NCBI GenBank assembly: GCA_035578905.1
Contig: JAQJVL010000705.1
Location: forward strand, 1-64,000
Source of the DNA: Stictocephala bisonia
Lineage: Eukaryota > Arthropoda > Insecta > Hemiptera > Membracidae
Direction of reading: 5' to 3'
Length of the DNA: 64,000 bases
Part shown: positions 47,270 through 59,236 of the stretch, piece by piece
Position numbering within the stretch: position 1 is the stretch's first letter
How the letters are laid out: the number at the start of each line of letters is the position of its first letter
The notes under the pieces: generated by a model
The model's input: only the letters and a program-made list of their open reading frames with translations
The model's database searches: none
Told to the model about the DNA's origin: nothing
Program-made: the position numbers and the translations under genes

Positions 47270-47960
47270 GCGTGGTATGTTATGTTTTGAATGTAATGTG
47301 TGTGGTATGTTGTATGTTTAGTATGTGGTCTGTCAATAGTCTTATGTGTTGGGAAAGTAGGTGGTCTGTAAAGAAAACTGTGTATTGGGTAAGTGAGTGG
47401 TCAATCAAGAGTCTTACTCCTGGATATGTAGGGTCATGGTGTTTGGTAGGTAGGTTGTATATGTATTTGGATGGAAATTAAATGAAAAGTACTTTATTGT
47501 TACTTCATGGGGCGAAGTTAGGGCTGGAAAGCCCTCTCTGCATCTTAATCTCATATAAAAAGAGGGTGGACAATCAAAGGTTTTATGTAATGAATAGGTA
47601 GGTGATCTATCAGGGGTGCAGTGTGTTGAGTAAGTAGGTGGTATTTTAAGCGAGTATGTGGATGGTCGATCAGGAGTTTTTATGTTAAGTAGGTGGTATA
47701 TCAAAAGTCTTGTATGCTTTTTAGGTAGGTGGTCTGGTAAGAGGGCTGTTTGTTGAATAGGTGGATGATTAGTCAAAAGACTTATATTATAAGTAGTTTG
47801 TCTATCAAAAGTCTAATATAGTGGGTTAGCAGGTGATATAATGAGAGTGATATGTGTAGGGTAGGTGGATCGTCCATGTGTGTTGGGTGTGGTTGGGTCC
47901 CAGGGAGTTGTGACTGTCAATTGTCTGAGTGAGTAGGCGTACTTATGGTAGCCAAAATCA
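47270..47960. repeat. Truncated fragment of the A/B foldback family
   Basis: C-poor, G/T-rich sequence with the same motifs as A's right arm (GTGTTGGGAAAGTAGGTGGT, TCAATCAAGAGTCTTAC, GTTTGGTAGGTAGG). It ends with a counterpart of the CATGTGTTTGGGTCTCTGGGA block that closes the degenerate repeat in A (about 15490) and B (about 36710). No matching opposite arm was seen nearby, so this is a single-arm relic. Confidence 0.7.
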
Positions 47961-48133
47961 TCGCAAACTCTCTTCTTATCTATTAGAGTATTGTATTTTA
48001 GTTTTACAAAGATACAATTCATAGGCTCTAATTCACACAAAAAATGCGTGTTTTAGACCGACACATTACCACTACTTTTATTTCTATTATATCATACTAA
48101 GGACTAAACTGTTAGGAGGCTTAATAAAGAAGT
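47961..48133. other. Short unassigned segment before the BEL/Pao element
   Basis: A minus-strand frame (48040-47813) has a protein-like stretch (YHKYAYSLRQLT) but no recognised family and runs into the repeat. Nothing else seen. Confidence 0.35.
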
Positions 48134-48882
48134 TGTTCCGTACTTAGTATAAGTTATTGTACATATAGTTAGTTGTAATTCATAATTCAGTAATTTAATA
48201 GTTTGTTCCTCTTATTTGTATTTATAATCTCTTAAGCATAAATTGTTATTCACATACTCATAATATATTCACCTGCTACTGTATTGCAATTTAAATAATA
48301 TTACTGGCCTCTATGCACATGCACTTGCCAAAAGTCAAATATCAGGTGACATTGTCTAACGCTTGTATCCGGTGGTGTGAACCCCGTCAACACGCTTCAC
48401 CCCTATACCTAAAATTAACTGCCCAGTTGAACTCATGGTGCGATACAGTACGGTTCGCTCGGCGTCGCGCTTGCCATGACCTCTCTTATAGTGCCCTCTC
48501 TTTTGGGTTTCATTAGTCAGTGATCGTGTTTTTCTCGTCTCTCAATCTCTCTACTCTCAAGCTACTCCGCTTTTAATTCTAACAGTGTTGTGTTGTGCTC
48601 AAAACTGACCGCTGGACAACATCGACACCCCAGGCCTGGTGGATCCATCTCTACGGTCATCTCAACTCTCATCTTCTCAGTTCTTCGCTCCAAGATATGT
48701 GCTATCTCCTCTAAAAGGTACAGTTAGTTCCTTTTCATTACTTTCTACTTATAAAATGCATCTCCCTGTGATCGTTCGTGGTAACGTCTTTTGTTGTGTT
48801 TCCTCTCCTAACGTGTAGGTTAGGTGGTCCTCCGAAAAGGCAATAAGCTTTAAAAATCTCTCAAATCACCCTCAATACTAAA
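48134..48882 (+). repeat. 5' LTR of BEL/Pao element
   Basis: Starts TGTTCCGTACTTAG and ends near CAATACTAAA. It differs from the 3' LTR at roughly seven to ten scattered positions, implying a fairly recent insertion. Confidence 0.85.
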
Positions 48883-50191
48883 CATTGGTCAACACCGGTC
48901 CGGATGTTTTATTAGTTCTATGGTTAAACAGTAACTTTAGTGAAACAAAGGAATTCCACTTGCGTGCATTTTCAATCATTCATGTGCATTATAATTGTTA
49001 TTTATTGTTTATCTCATTTAACTTTGGGGTCTGTTTCAGAAGAGGACCCCCACGCTTGGTTACCACGCTTGGTTAGGTTAGGTTAGGTTAGGTTAGGTTA
49101 GGTTAGGTTAGGTTAGGTTAGGTTAGGTTAGGTTAGGTTAGGTTAGGTTAGGTTATAGTAAATTTTTCAAGCGTGGGGGTCCTCTTCTGAAACAGACCCT
49201 AACTTTGTTCAAAGTGAATATTTTGTGACTCTGACGATATTTAAATTTGTGTGAAAACAGATTCTTATGGATACAATTTGGTTATGTTTTGTTTGAAAGC
49301 ACGTGATTAGAAGTGCGTTCCGGAAATAAGTTTATCGTACCACCATTGCACACTTGCTACGTCATAACCGGTTTCACACCACCCCATATTGCAGTCACAT
49401 TTGTACTCAATCAGCTGTCTATTGAAATAAAGTAGTAGACGAAACTGTCAAACATAACTGTCATCAAAAGTAAACAAAAATACTCAACACTTTAATTCAT
49501 TGTTTACTCATGCAATTGTACATTGTTTAATAGTATAGTACATTGTAAATATAATTGAACATTGTTCTATTTAGTTGAAGATCTTATTTATTTATTTCAT
49601 AATTGAAAATAGTTCAATATTGTTTTTATCTTGTACATGTATGATTATTGATTCATAGTAAAGTCAACTAACTATTTGACAACAAGTTTTCAATTAATAA
49701 GTTGTATTTCATAGTTACTAATTAATTTTTAACATCTCTTTGAATGATAATTAACTTATTTTTATGTTATTGAATTAGAGATCTTAATTTACTTTATGAA
49801 TTAGGCTATTGCTGCACTTGTGTCATTGACACCTTATCACTGTTGAATACTGGATTGATATTTCTTGTAATTAACTGATTATTATTCATTCATTTTGTAA
49901 CTTTTATGTTTGTACATTCATTTGTTGTCTCTAAACTATATTATTGCTTAACTTACTTGCTCAACTAGATAGTTGAATGTTTCATTAACAAAAGATATTA
50001 ACTCATTTAATTAAATAATTATATTGTCTCTTTGATACTTCTATTGAATAGCTAATAACATTGTTTTTATAATATTGTCTCTCAAAGTAGCTAACTGTCA
50101 ATTGACAATCTCACCTCACTTAATTTTTGTGCAAGTATCTCAATCTCTAAGTGATTATTTATATGCTAATTAAGTACTATTTTAAATTATA
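48883..50191 (+). other. Leader of BEL/Pao element
   Basis: Noncoding AT-rich leader of 1.3 kb, containing the telomere-repeat MITE at 49027-49199. The primer-binding site should be just after 48882 (sequence TTGGTCAACACC near 48885); the tRNA was not identified. Confidence 0.5.
49027..49199. mobile_element. 173-bp MITE with telomeric (TTAGG)n core
   Basis: Perfect 32-bp terminal inverted repeats (49027-49058 and 49168-49199, beginning GGGTCTGTTTCAGAAGAGG) are flanked by an exact 8-bp duplication TAACTTTG (49019-49026 and 49200-49207). The interior is about 17 tandem TTAGG units (about 49069-49155), the canonical arthropod telomere repeat. The 8-bp duplication fits hAT, P or Merlin-type transposition; the termini do not settle which. 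No coding capacity. Confidence 0.88.
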
Positions 50192-50722
50192 ATGGCTCCA
50201 GGTACAATTAAGTTCGCCACATATGAAAGATCAACTCAATTGATCAAAGCAAGGTATGCTAAAATTCTCGCCTCAGTTGAGGCTATAGAAGCCCTCCCAC
50301 CTCCACTCTCTCAAGTTAATTCTCGATCTTTAGCTAGCTATGCTAATGAGATAAAGAAAAAACGGTCTGATTTTGAAGGAAATTTAAATAGAGTTCTGGA
50401 AAGCTTGTCACCTGAAGACGCTCCTGTCAACCAACTATCCGACGATCAAGACGAAATTAATGACACTTTTATTAAAATTCAAAGCATGATTGAATCACTT
50501 ACTCCACCGGAAGTTCCCTTAACTCCTTCCACTCACAGTGAACCAGGGTCTACATCCTCTTCCATTGTGTCACACGTTCGATTTCCATAATTGGAACTTA
50601 AACACTTAGACGGCAACTCTTTACAATGGGTCAGTTTTATAAATCTTTTTGACTCGAGTGTACATAGAAATGCAAGTGTAACAAACGTAGCCAAATTTCA
50701 GTATTTGTTGTCAGTCTGGCAG
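50192..50722 (+). pseudogene. BEL/Pao gag N-terminal remnant
   Basis: ATG at 50192. The 132-residue open part has an alpha-helical, charged N-terminal region and a Ser/Pro/Thr-rich end. After a TAA at 50588-50590 the same frame continues with ELKHLDGNSLQWVSF and a FDSSVH motif, which resembles the DUF1759 segment of BEL/Pao Gag. It is cut at about 50722, where a deletion junction joins it to the protease region in another frame. Intact Gag would form the particle; this fragment cannot. Confidence 0.7.
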
Positions 50723-50723
50723 T

Positions 50724-52616
50724 ATGTGTGACTTCATTACTGAACGTGCAGCTAATCTCTTAGGCACTCGCCTATTCGCATCAAATTTAAAAATAGCTGG
50801 TTTGTCTCAGCTCTCTACTTCCACTAAAGGAATGTTACCACTCAACGTAGAAACTCTCTCAGGTCAGCTCATGGCTTCTAAACACACATTCCATATTTTG
50901 GACAAAATATCTGTTGATATGCCTCGCACTACACTCTCTCCAGAAGTAATGAAACGTGTTCAACCATATATACTCGCTGATCTGACCTTCCATCTCCCAG
51001 GTGGAATCGATGTCTTATTAGGCGGTTCCTTGTTGCCTAAGCTCTTAACCCAAGAGAACTACTCTTTGGGCCCTCATATGCCTCATGTCATAGGCACTCA
51101 TTTTGGCTTTGTCTTAATGGGACAAGCACCTTATGATCAGCCTTCTCAAGCTGTATCGAACTTTGCTGTATCTCTTTTGTCTACTAATGACAATACCCTA
51201 CAATCTGCTCTTCAACGTTTTTGGCAACAGGAAGAGCCCCCTCTCCACAACCGTAAGACCGCAGAAGAAGATCTATGTGATACACACTTCAAAAACACTC
51301 ACTCTTGCACTCCTAATGGACGTTATGTTGTCAGACTCCCCTTCAAAAATGAAAGTGTTCAACTCGGAACGTCTGAATCAATTGCTGAACGACGGTTCTT
51401 ATCACTTGAACAAAAGTTCAAATCTCACCCTCAATTTCACACCTTGTACAAAGACTTTATGTCTGATTACGAATCTAAAGGCCATCTGGTCAAAGCTGAG
51501 GATTTAAATCTTAACTCTACGCACTATTTTCTGCCCCATCATGGTGTGCTAAAAGAAAGTAGCAGCACCACCAAACTACGTACGGTATTTGATGCTAGCA
51601 GTAAAACTAGCAACGGTGTGTCTCTCAATGATGTTCTATTAACTGGTCGCAAACTGCAAACAGACATTTGTGACATCATTCTTAACTTTAGGTCTCACCC
51701 TATTGTGTTCTCATGTGACATCAAACAGATGTATCGACAAATTCAAATCCATCCTGATGATCAGCGATTTCAGCTAATTTTATGGCGTAACAATCCCTCT
51801 CAAGATCTTTCAGTCTATAAACTCACTACGGTTACGTATGGGATGAACAGTTCACCCTATCTAGCCATCAAAACTCTCTCTCAGTTGGTTGAAGACGAAG
51901 GAGCTTCGTTTCCTCAAGCATCTCACGCTCTCCGACACCACACTTACGTTGATGACATCGTTACTGGTGCTGAAACCATCGAATCTGCTCTTCAACTTCA
52001 AGATGAACTCATCCAGCTACTTGCTCGAGGTGGCTTTGAACTCCGCAAGTGGGCGTCAAATTCAAGTCAGCTCCTACAGAACCTTCCGACGGATCATTTG
52101 GAACCTCCTGGATTTCTGAAAGATTCTAAACAACCCCAACTATCTATTTTAGGACTTCATTGGTCCCCTGATGAAGATGCATTCTGCTATAATTTCAAAG
52201 ACCCTCAATTCACTCTTGTTAATTTAGATATCTCTCAAGAAGTTAAAAATACACCTCTCTCTATATTCACCTTGTCTCAATTTATCACACTTACCACGCA
52301 AGTTGAAGCGATGTTAAATTCTCGTCCTCTGACGGCCCTGTCTACGGACCCCGCAGAACTCTCAGCTCTAACTCCTGGACACTTCCTCATCGGTGCTCCA
52401 CTTGCAGCGCTTCCAGAACCTAATCTGCGAGAAGTGCCCTCTAATCGTCTACATCACTGGCAGCTCATCCAAGCCTTCCATCAACGAATTTGGCATAGAT
52501 GGCAAATAGAGTACCTGCACACTCTTCAACAACGCTCAAAGTGGACTGCTCCACAAGACAACCTCAAGGTCGATGATCTAGTGTTGGTCCACAACTCTAC
52601 TCCACCACTCACATGA
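50724..52616 (+). pseudogene. BEL/Pao pol, internally deleted but open (630 codons)
   Basis: Residues 1-150 match the region around the retroviral-type aspartic protease (FITERAANLLGT, GGIDVLLGG, IGTHFGFVLMG). Residues about 275-480 are a Pao-type reverse transcriptase with VFSCDIKQMYRQIQIHP, TTVTYGMNSSPYLA and the catalytic YVDD at 408-411. At about residue 500 the sequence jumps to the integrase C-terminal/DUF5641 part (MLNSRPLTALSTDP, TPGHFLIGAPL, HRWQIEYLHTLQ). RNase H and the integrase DDE core are deleted in frame. The N-terminus also starts mid-protease, so its first methionine is not the native start. The final ~65 residues continue in a shifted frame at 52613-52810. Confidence 0.88.
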
Positions 52617-52810
52617 CCGCTAGCTTGCATCACTGCGGTCCATCCTGGCTCAGACGGCATGGTTCGTGTCGTCCAACTGAAGACAGCTCAGGGAATCTTA
52701 ACAAGCCCTACAGCCAAGGTCTTCCCATTACCTATGAATTAGAAGACCTACATTTAATCGGCCTGCCGCCCAACTCAAAGGACGTTAATTATGTGATTCA
52801 TTCTCGTTGA
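52613..52810 (+). pseudogene. Frameshifted 3' end of BEL/Pao pol
   Basis: Contains the terminal DUF5641-like end of Pol. It is offset from the main frame near 52613, and the GMVRVVQLKT-type segment lies in the neighbouring frame. It ends just before the polypurine tract. Confidence 0.6.
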
Positions 52811-52834
52811 AGTAGTACTTCAAGGCGGCCGGTT

Positions 52835-53586
52835 TGTTCCGTACTTAGTATAAGTTATTGTACATAATGTAGTTAGTTGTAATTCACAATTCAGTAATTT
52901 AATAGTTTGTTCCTCTTATTTGTATTTATAATCTCTTAAGCATAAATTGTTATTCACATACTCATAATATATTCACCTGTTACTGTATTGCAATTTAAAT
53001 AATATTACTGGCCTCTATGCACATGCACTTGCCAAAAGTCAAATATCAGGTGACATTGTCTAACGCTTGTATCCGGTGGTGTGAACCCCATCAACACGCT
53101 TCACCCCTATACCTAAAATTAACTGCCCAGTTGAACTCATGGTGCGATACAGTACGGTTCGCTCGGCGTCGCGCTTGCCGTGACCTCTCTTATAGTGCCC
53201 TCTCTTTTGGGTTTCATTAGTCAGTGATCGTGTTTTTCTCGTCTCTCAATCTCTCTACTCTCAAGCTACTCCGCTTTTAATTCTAACAGTGTTGTGTTGT
53301 GCTCAAAACTGACCGCTGGACAACATCGACACCCCAGGCCTGGTGGATCCATCTCTACGGTCATCTCAACTCTCATCTTCTCAGTTCTTCGCTCCAAGAT
53401 ATGTGCTATCTCCTCTAAAAGGTACAGTTAGTTCCTTTTCATTACTTTCTACTTATAAAATGCATCTCCCTGTGATCATTCGTGGTAACGTCTTTTGTTG
53501 TGTTTCCTCTCCTAACGTGTAGGTTAGGTGGTCCTCCGAAAAGGCAATAAGCTTTAAAAATCTCTCAAATCACCCTCAATACTAAA
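52835..53586 (+). repeat. 3' LTR of BEL/Pao element
   Basis: Near-identical to 48134-48882. It begins directly after AAGGCGGCCGG. The open frames at 48313-48516 and 53017-53220 are the same LTR sequence and are not genes. Confidence 0.85.
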
Positions 53587-54769
53587 TAGTAGTGATAGTG
53601 GCAACGGCAGTGATACCGATAAAGCTAGGTAGAAAGCGCTCTTTGATCAGCTAACATTATGTTGTAAACTTAACTGATTATTTGTAAGTAGCAATAATAA
53701 TTTAATGTTCAATCACTTAAAACTGTAAAATAAAATTAACATTTAAAATCAAATTTATTTTTTTTATGTAGTAAAACCTCAACGGACTGGTAACGAAGTT
53801 TTATAACATAAATTTGAACATAATGGTCTTTTAGATGAGTTAAGTGAGCAAGGAAAGGGTTGACCTTGGAAAGAAGTTGAAACCTAGTAGTCGCAACCAT
53901 CGCAACCCCTTGTTTTACCTATGTGTACGTAGTTTTAGGACCGTACAATCTAATTTTAACAACACAAGTCTCGTTAGTACCAACAATATTTACAGGAACC
54001 ATTTTACAATACACAATACAGATAAAGAATACTATAGGTGTAAAAAGATATAGTAAAATACACACAAAAATGCGTAAAATACGCATAAAATAATGAAAAT
54101 AATCTATATAATAATTGAATATGAAATAATTAACTAAAATAATCTTGTGGATATAGTCCAATAAAGTAACCGAATAGATATAGTTGATATGTTATTTGAG
54201 TACAAAAGTACATATACAAAAGTGAGGTTAGGCCATTTTGTAGGAAACATAGGCACCGCTATCAAAAAATGAACCAACATGAAAAGAGGTACTGGTCACC
54301 TTGATTCCTCCACTTTCAGAAAGTTCCAGAAGTTGGCGGAGAAAATTCCAGAAAATGTGGTTTTTTGCTTATATCTCGAAAACGGTGCGTCCTAGAGCTT
54401 TGAACAAATTTTTCAACCCCCGCAACTGGAAATAAACTACCACCGTTTTAGGCTATTTCCGACCTCTCTCTAAGAAAATATTCCGGGAATATCGTCTCTG
54501 GACTTATCTTTACCCCCCACCACTCCGAATTCAGATTCGTTATTTACGGACCGATTTAGTTCAAATTTGGTACGCATATACAGAAAGACATCCACTACAA
54601 TGTCTAATGTGAGTTTTGTTTGTATGATAGCTTATATTGATTTTTTTTAGTTTTCAGGTGGGAGTGATGAAGAAAAAGATGTAGTATAATTTAAATAGTA
54701 AAGTCCGTTAGATGCACACAGTCGTATTATTACAACCCTTCCTTATTCTATTATTATCAGCTGATACAG
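53587..54769. other. Unassigned AT-rich sequence
   Basis: No gene recognised. 54200-54620 is less AT-rich and contains TTATATCTCGAAAACGG and CTTTGAACAAATTTTTC, phrases I associate with dispersed arthropod repeats. I cannot name the family. Confidence 0.4.
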
Positions 54770-54945
54770 AAAGTTAGGTTAGGGTATTTGGCAGGAAACA
54801 TGGGCGCCGCCATCTTGGTTGTTCTAAAATTTGGCAGTAAAAGTAGAGTTAGAAAATTTGGCGGAAAATATAAGCGCCGCCATCTTGGATTACGTCATAA
54901 AAAATGGACCAATCAGAGCTCGGGGCTAAATCCGGCCCCCTTCTA
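54770..54945. repeat. Relic of the A/B outer repeat
   Basis: Two tandem-like lines of GGAAA(A/C)AT(A/G)(G/A)GCGCCGCCATCTTGG with TTTGGCGG/TTTGGCAG between them, followed by ACCAATCAGAGC. The same order (TTTGGCGGGAAATGGGCGC, YY1-type motif, CCAATCAGAGGCC) occurs in A at 22565-22640. It adjoins ~70-bp satellite, as the A/B composite does. Confidence 0.6.
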
Positions 54946-54954
54946 CAACATACG

Positions 54955-56660
54955 TAAAAGGTGGGTCATATTTTTAAAAGAAACTTCTCAGATGTCTGTC
55001 AACATGGAATGATTTGACGTCAAATACAAGGTAGGTAATAAATGTAAAAGGCACTTCCCTAAAATCTGTCACCACGGAATGGCTTTACGTAACATACAAG
55101 GTAGGTCATAATTGTAAAAGACACTTTCCTATTGTATGTCACGAAGAAATAGCTTAACGACACGTACAAACTAGGTTAACATTTTTAAAGACACTTCTCT
55201 GATGTCTGTCACCACGGAATGGTTTCGTAACATACAAGGTGGGTCAGAATTGTAAAAAATTTGTTTTCAAGAAATAGCTTGACGACACATAGAAGGTCGG
55301 TCAAAATTTTTAAAGACATTTCCCTTATGTATGTCTTCAAGAAATGGCTATTTATACCATACAAAGTAGGTCTGAATTTTAAAAGACACTTCCCTTATAC
55401 CCGTTACCACGGAATGGCTTTACATCACATACGAGGTAGTTGAGAATTGTAAAAGACACTTCCCATATGAATGTCACCAAGAAATAGCTTGACGACACAT
55501 ACAAGGTAGGTCAGAATTTTTAAAGACACTTCTCATATATCTTTCACTACAGAATGGTTTAACTTCACATACAAGGTAGGACAAAATTGTAAAACACACT
55601 TCCTTGGTGAATTTTACTATGGTATGGCTTTACGTCACATAAAATTAGGTCAATTTCTAAAAGAAACTTCCCCGATATCTGTTACCACGTTTTTAACATA
55701 AAAGGTAGGTCAGAAATGTAAAGACACTTCCCTGATATCTATAACACCATTTCCCGATTATTTGTCACCACCGAACACCTTGAAGACACATGCAAGGTTG
55801 GTCAGAATTGTAAAAAACATTTCCCTGATATCTAAAACACGGAATAGCTTTACGTCACTTACAATGTATGTCAGAATTGTAATAGACACTTCTGTGATGA
55901 ATGTGACCACGTAATGGCTTTAAGCCATATACAAGGAATTGGGAATTGTAAAAGTCATTCCCTTATATCTGTCACCATGGAATGGCTTTACATCACATAC
56001 AAGGCAGTTCAAAATGCTACTTCTTTGGTGTATGTCCCCAAGAAATAGCTTGACGTCACATACAAGATAGGTCAGATTTGTAAAAGACACTTCTCAGGTG
56101 AAAGTGGAATGGCTTTAAGTCATATACAAGGAATGTCAGAATTGTAAAAGTCACTACCCTAATGCATATTACTATGAAATGGCTTTACGTCACATACGAC
56201 GTAGGTCGCAATCAAAATACAGTTTTGTGTAGTATGTTAGAACAGCTTGGCTTTACGTCACATAAAAGGTAGGTCAGAATTTTAAAAGACACTTTTTTAA
56301 GTATATTACCAAGAAATAGCTTGTCGTAGTTTTTTGATACACTTCCCTGATATTGGCCACTTTGGAATCGTTTAACGTTACATAATATTATGTCAGAATT
56401 GTAAAAGACACTTCCCTGATATCTCTCACTACGAAATGGCTTTACGTAAAATACTAAGTAGGTCAGCATTGTAAAAGAAACTTACTTCCCGATAAGCCAT
56501 TCATTTTGTAGTAACTACGTCACAGATAAGTTAGGTTCGGAATTTTTAAAGATATTTTCCTTACGCATGTCGACGCGGATTAGCTTTATTCACATACACG
56601 GTAGTTCAGAATTCTAAAAGATACTTCTCTTATATCATTCATTACTAAATGGCTTTACGT
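54955..56660 (-). repeat. ~70-bp satellite block 3 (reverse orientation)
   Basis: About 24 degenerate monomers in reverse-complement orientation (GGAATGGCTTTACGTCACAT, ACAAGGTAGGTCAGAATTGT, AAAAGACACTTCCCTGAT). Open frames inside are not genes. Confidence 0.85.
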
Positions 56661-56723
56661 AATTACTAATATAAATATAAAATAATAATAATAATATTTT
56701 ATAGTAATAATAATACAAAAATA

Positions 56724-57293
56724 ATCATTGTGGGAATTTACAGGTCTCCCAGTGGAAATGAAGAAATTTTCTTTTCCAAATTTGAATCATTGTTGACTAA
56801 ACTAACGTCCCATAAACACAAATATGTTATAATGGGCGACTTTAATATAGATGCACTGAACAAAAATAATCCAAACACAAAAAGACTAGTCGATATACTA
56901 AGATCATTTGGCCTTGACTTGTTAATCGATACACCGACGCGAGTGTCTGCAACAACTCAAACAGCAATCGACAATGTCATATCAAATATTTCGAATTTCG
57001 CGGCATGCGTGGTCAATACTGCCATTTCGGACCACTATGGCCAAAAGGCTGTAATTAGTGGAAATAAAATAAAAAGGGAGCCCAAAATTAGCAAAACAAT
57101 AAGAGACATAAGGCCAAGTAACATTGCTCTCCTCAACACCTCCCTTTCAAAAGAAAAGTGGCGATGCATTGATTCATCGCAGACAGTCGAGCAAAATTTT
57201 AAATATTTTACAAACTGTTTAAATTTTTACCTAAATATATGCTGTCCTAAAAAAACAATTAAAACATTTCCTAAGAAGGCGAATAATAAATAG
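56724..57293 (+). pseudogene. Endonuclease domain C-terminal half, non-LTR 2
   Basis: Opens in the middle of the EEP domain with IVGIYRSPSGN, then VIMGDFNID with the catalytic D and N, IDTPTRVS and a final ISDHYG (the SDH motif). The N-terminal half with the catalytic E is absent because of 5' truncation. The frame ends at 57293, and 57294-57513 is frame-broken. The domain would nick target DNA in an intact element. Confidence 0.8.
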
Positions 57294-57513
57294 ATCACTA
57301 GAGGCATCTTGGTTTCAAGAGAAAAGCTCAAGTTTTACTCTGAAATCTACAAAACTACCTCAAACGAAAATGTTAAATTGTTTTTCCAAAAATACAAAAA
57401 ATTTACAGAAAGGTGATCCAGGCAGCTAAAGCTTATGACGCTCCAAAGCAATAGAATCATCAAAAAATCTTTCAAAAACTGTTTGGAGTGTCATAAAGAA
57501 TAATAAAAAAGAA

Positions 57514-59236
57514 TTGAAACGAATTAAAGTTAAAATTGGGGAAAGGCTTGTGGAGGATGAGGTGGGGGTAGCAAACGAGTTTAACAGATACTTCACCTCT
57601 GTTGCTTGTGAGTCGAGATCCCGCCCATCATTTTCACAAGACCACCATACATGTAGGAGGAGCTCAGTTTCGTCAATGGCACTGACTCTCGCAGTAGAGG
57701 AAGAGCTCGAAAAAATTATTCAGCAGCTCCCAGCGAAAAAATCCAACGACATTAATCTTATGTCCATGTGGCTCATTAAACAATGTTCAAACCATATCAT
57801 TAAACCATTAATACAATTAATAAACCTGTCTTTCGAAAATGGAGTTTTTCCCTCGCTCCTTAAAACAGCAAAAGTCACGCCAATTTTAAAGAAAGAAGAT
57901 CCCTACTCTACAAATAATTATAGGCCGGTCTCGATTTTGCCAGTTATAGGCAAAATATTCGAAAAACTGTTTTTAATCAGATTGACGCAATTTTTAAACA
58001 GACACAACCTACTTTCTGACAGCCAATTCGGCTTCAGGAAAAACAAATCGACTGTAGACGCAGTGGTGAGTCTTGTCGAAAAGGTTGTAGAGGGGTTGGA
58101 AGGTCAAAACAGCGCACTTAGTGTGTTTCTTGACTTGTCCAAAGCTTTTGACTGTGTTAACCACGCTAAGCTGCTCGACAAACTGGAATCTTATGGCGTT
58201 AGAGGCGTACCACTCGAGTGGCTTCGCTCATTTCTAAGCGGACGGTACCAAGTATTCCAAATTGCAGACAAACTCTCTGAACCGATTGAAATGAGATATG
58301 GAGTCCCACAGGGTTCAGTACTCAGTCCAATTTTGTTCTTGATCTATGTCAACGACATAGGACCATCACTATTGCATGGTAAACCCATCCAGTATGCTGA
58401 TGACACAACCCTTTTTTTTTATTAATGAATCAAAATCGATCTTGGAACAGCAAACCTTTGTTGATTTAAATAGCTGCGTTCAATATTTTAATAGCCTCAA
58501 TCTCGAAGTGAACCCCGCAAAGTGCAATTTCTTGTCTTTCGCGTTGCGACCACAGGAGGACATTGAGAGACCAACCGTTTGGTTGGGGGACACCATGCTA
58601 GAGGATGCGTTGAGTTCAAAATTCCTGGGAATACACCTGGATCAAGGGTTGACCTGGAGCCGTCACATTGACCAAGTTTGTACCAAATTGGCCTCAGGCA
58701 TTTATGTTTTGAGAGCCCTAGCCAAATATTGCCCAACTCATATCCTGATAACGGCGTATTATGGTTTGATTTACCCCCATCTTACCTACTGTTTGGTTCT
58801 ATGGGGAGCTTCCGCAAACAATCATTTCAGTAGGGTGTTCAAATTGCAAAAACGAGCTATTCGTATTATAGCGCATTTAAGGTTCAGAGAATCCTGCAAA
58901 GATTCATTCAAACAACTGCAACTGTTGACCTTGCCCTGCCTCTATATACTGGAAACAACCTTATTTTATATCTCTAAGGGAAACATGATAAGGGGACGAG
59001 ACATACATACGTACAATACGAGGGGCAGGGACAACTACCGAACTGGGAGACACAGGACGGTAGTTCACGAACGCTTGCCCTTATATGCGGGTGTCCTATT
59101 TGTTAACAAGTTGCCAGATTCAATTAGAAATGCCCCAAACCCCAAGGTGTTAAAAAATCGTCTCAAACGCTGTTTAGCGTCACAGGCGTTCTATACCTGT
59201 GATGATTTTATGGAATATGACTGGGAGACCACATAA
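57514..59236 (+). pseudogene. Reverse transcriptase of non-LTR 2, one homopolymer frameshift
   Basis: 57514-58425 holds the RT core: [63 protein letters not shown] and the catalytic YADD at residues 294-297 (58393-58404). A T run at about 58411-58420 shifts the frame, and the thumb and C-terminal part (58376-59236) continues to a TAA with a normal-looking end. Apart from the slip this ORF is intact, and its codon use is less AT-rich than its surroundings. The slip could be a true mutation or a homopolymer sequencing error. Confidence 0.88.

Larger units (their letters stand above)
48134..53586 (+). mobile_element. BEL/Pao-type LTR retrotransposon, internally deleted
   Basis: Two ~750-bp LTRs (48134-48882, 52835-53586) enclose a leader, a gag remnant and a shortened pol. 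A purine-rich tract AAGGCGGCCGG just before 52835 fits the usual BEL polypurine tract. Pol homology (protease-like, Pao-type RT, DUF5641-like end) gives the family. Most of gag, RNase H and the integrase core are missing, so the copy is non-autonomous. I found no convincing target-site duplication. Confidence 0.88.

Noticed and set aside
48313..48516. Small ORF repeated at 53017-53220
   Set aside because: It is the same position in the two LTRs of the BEL/Pao element.
48129..53592. Target-site duplication of the BEL/Pao element
   Set aside because: The bases flanking the two LTRs do not match convincingly, and the exact last base of the LTR is uncertain.
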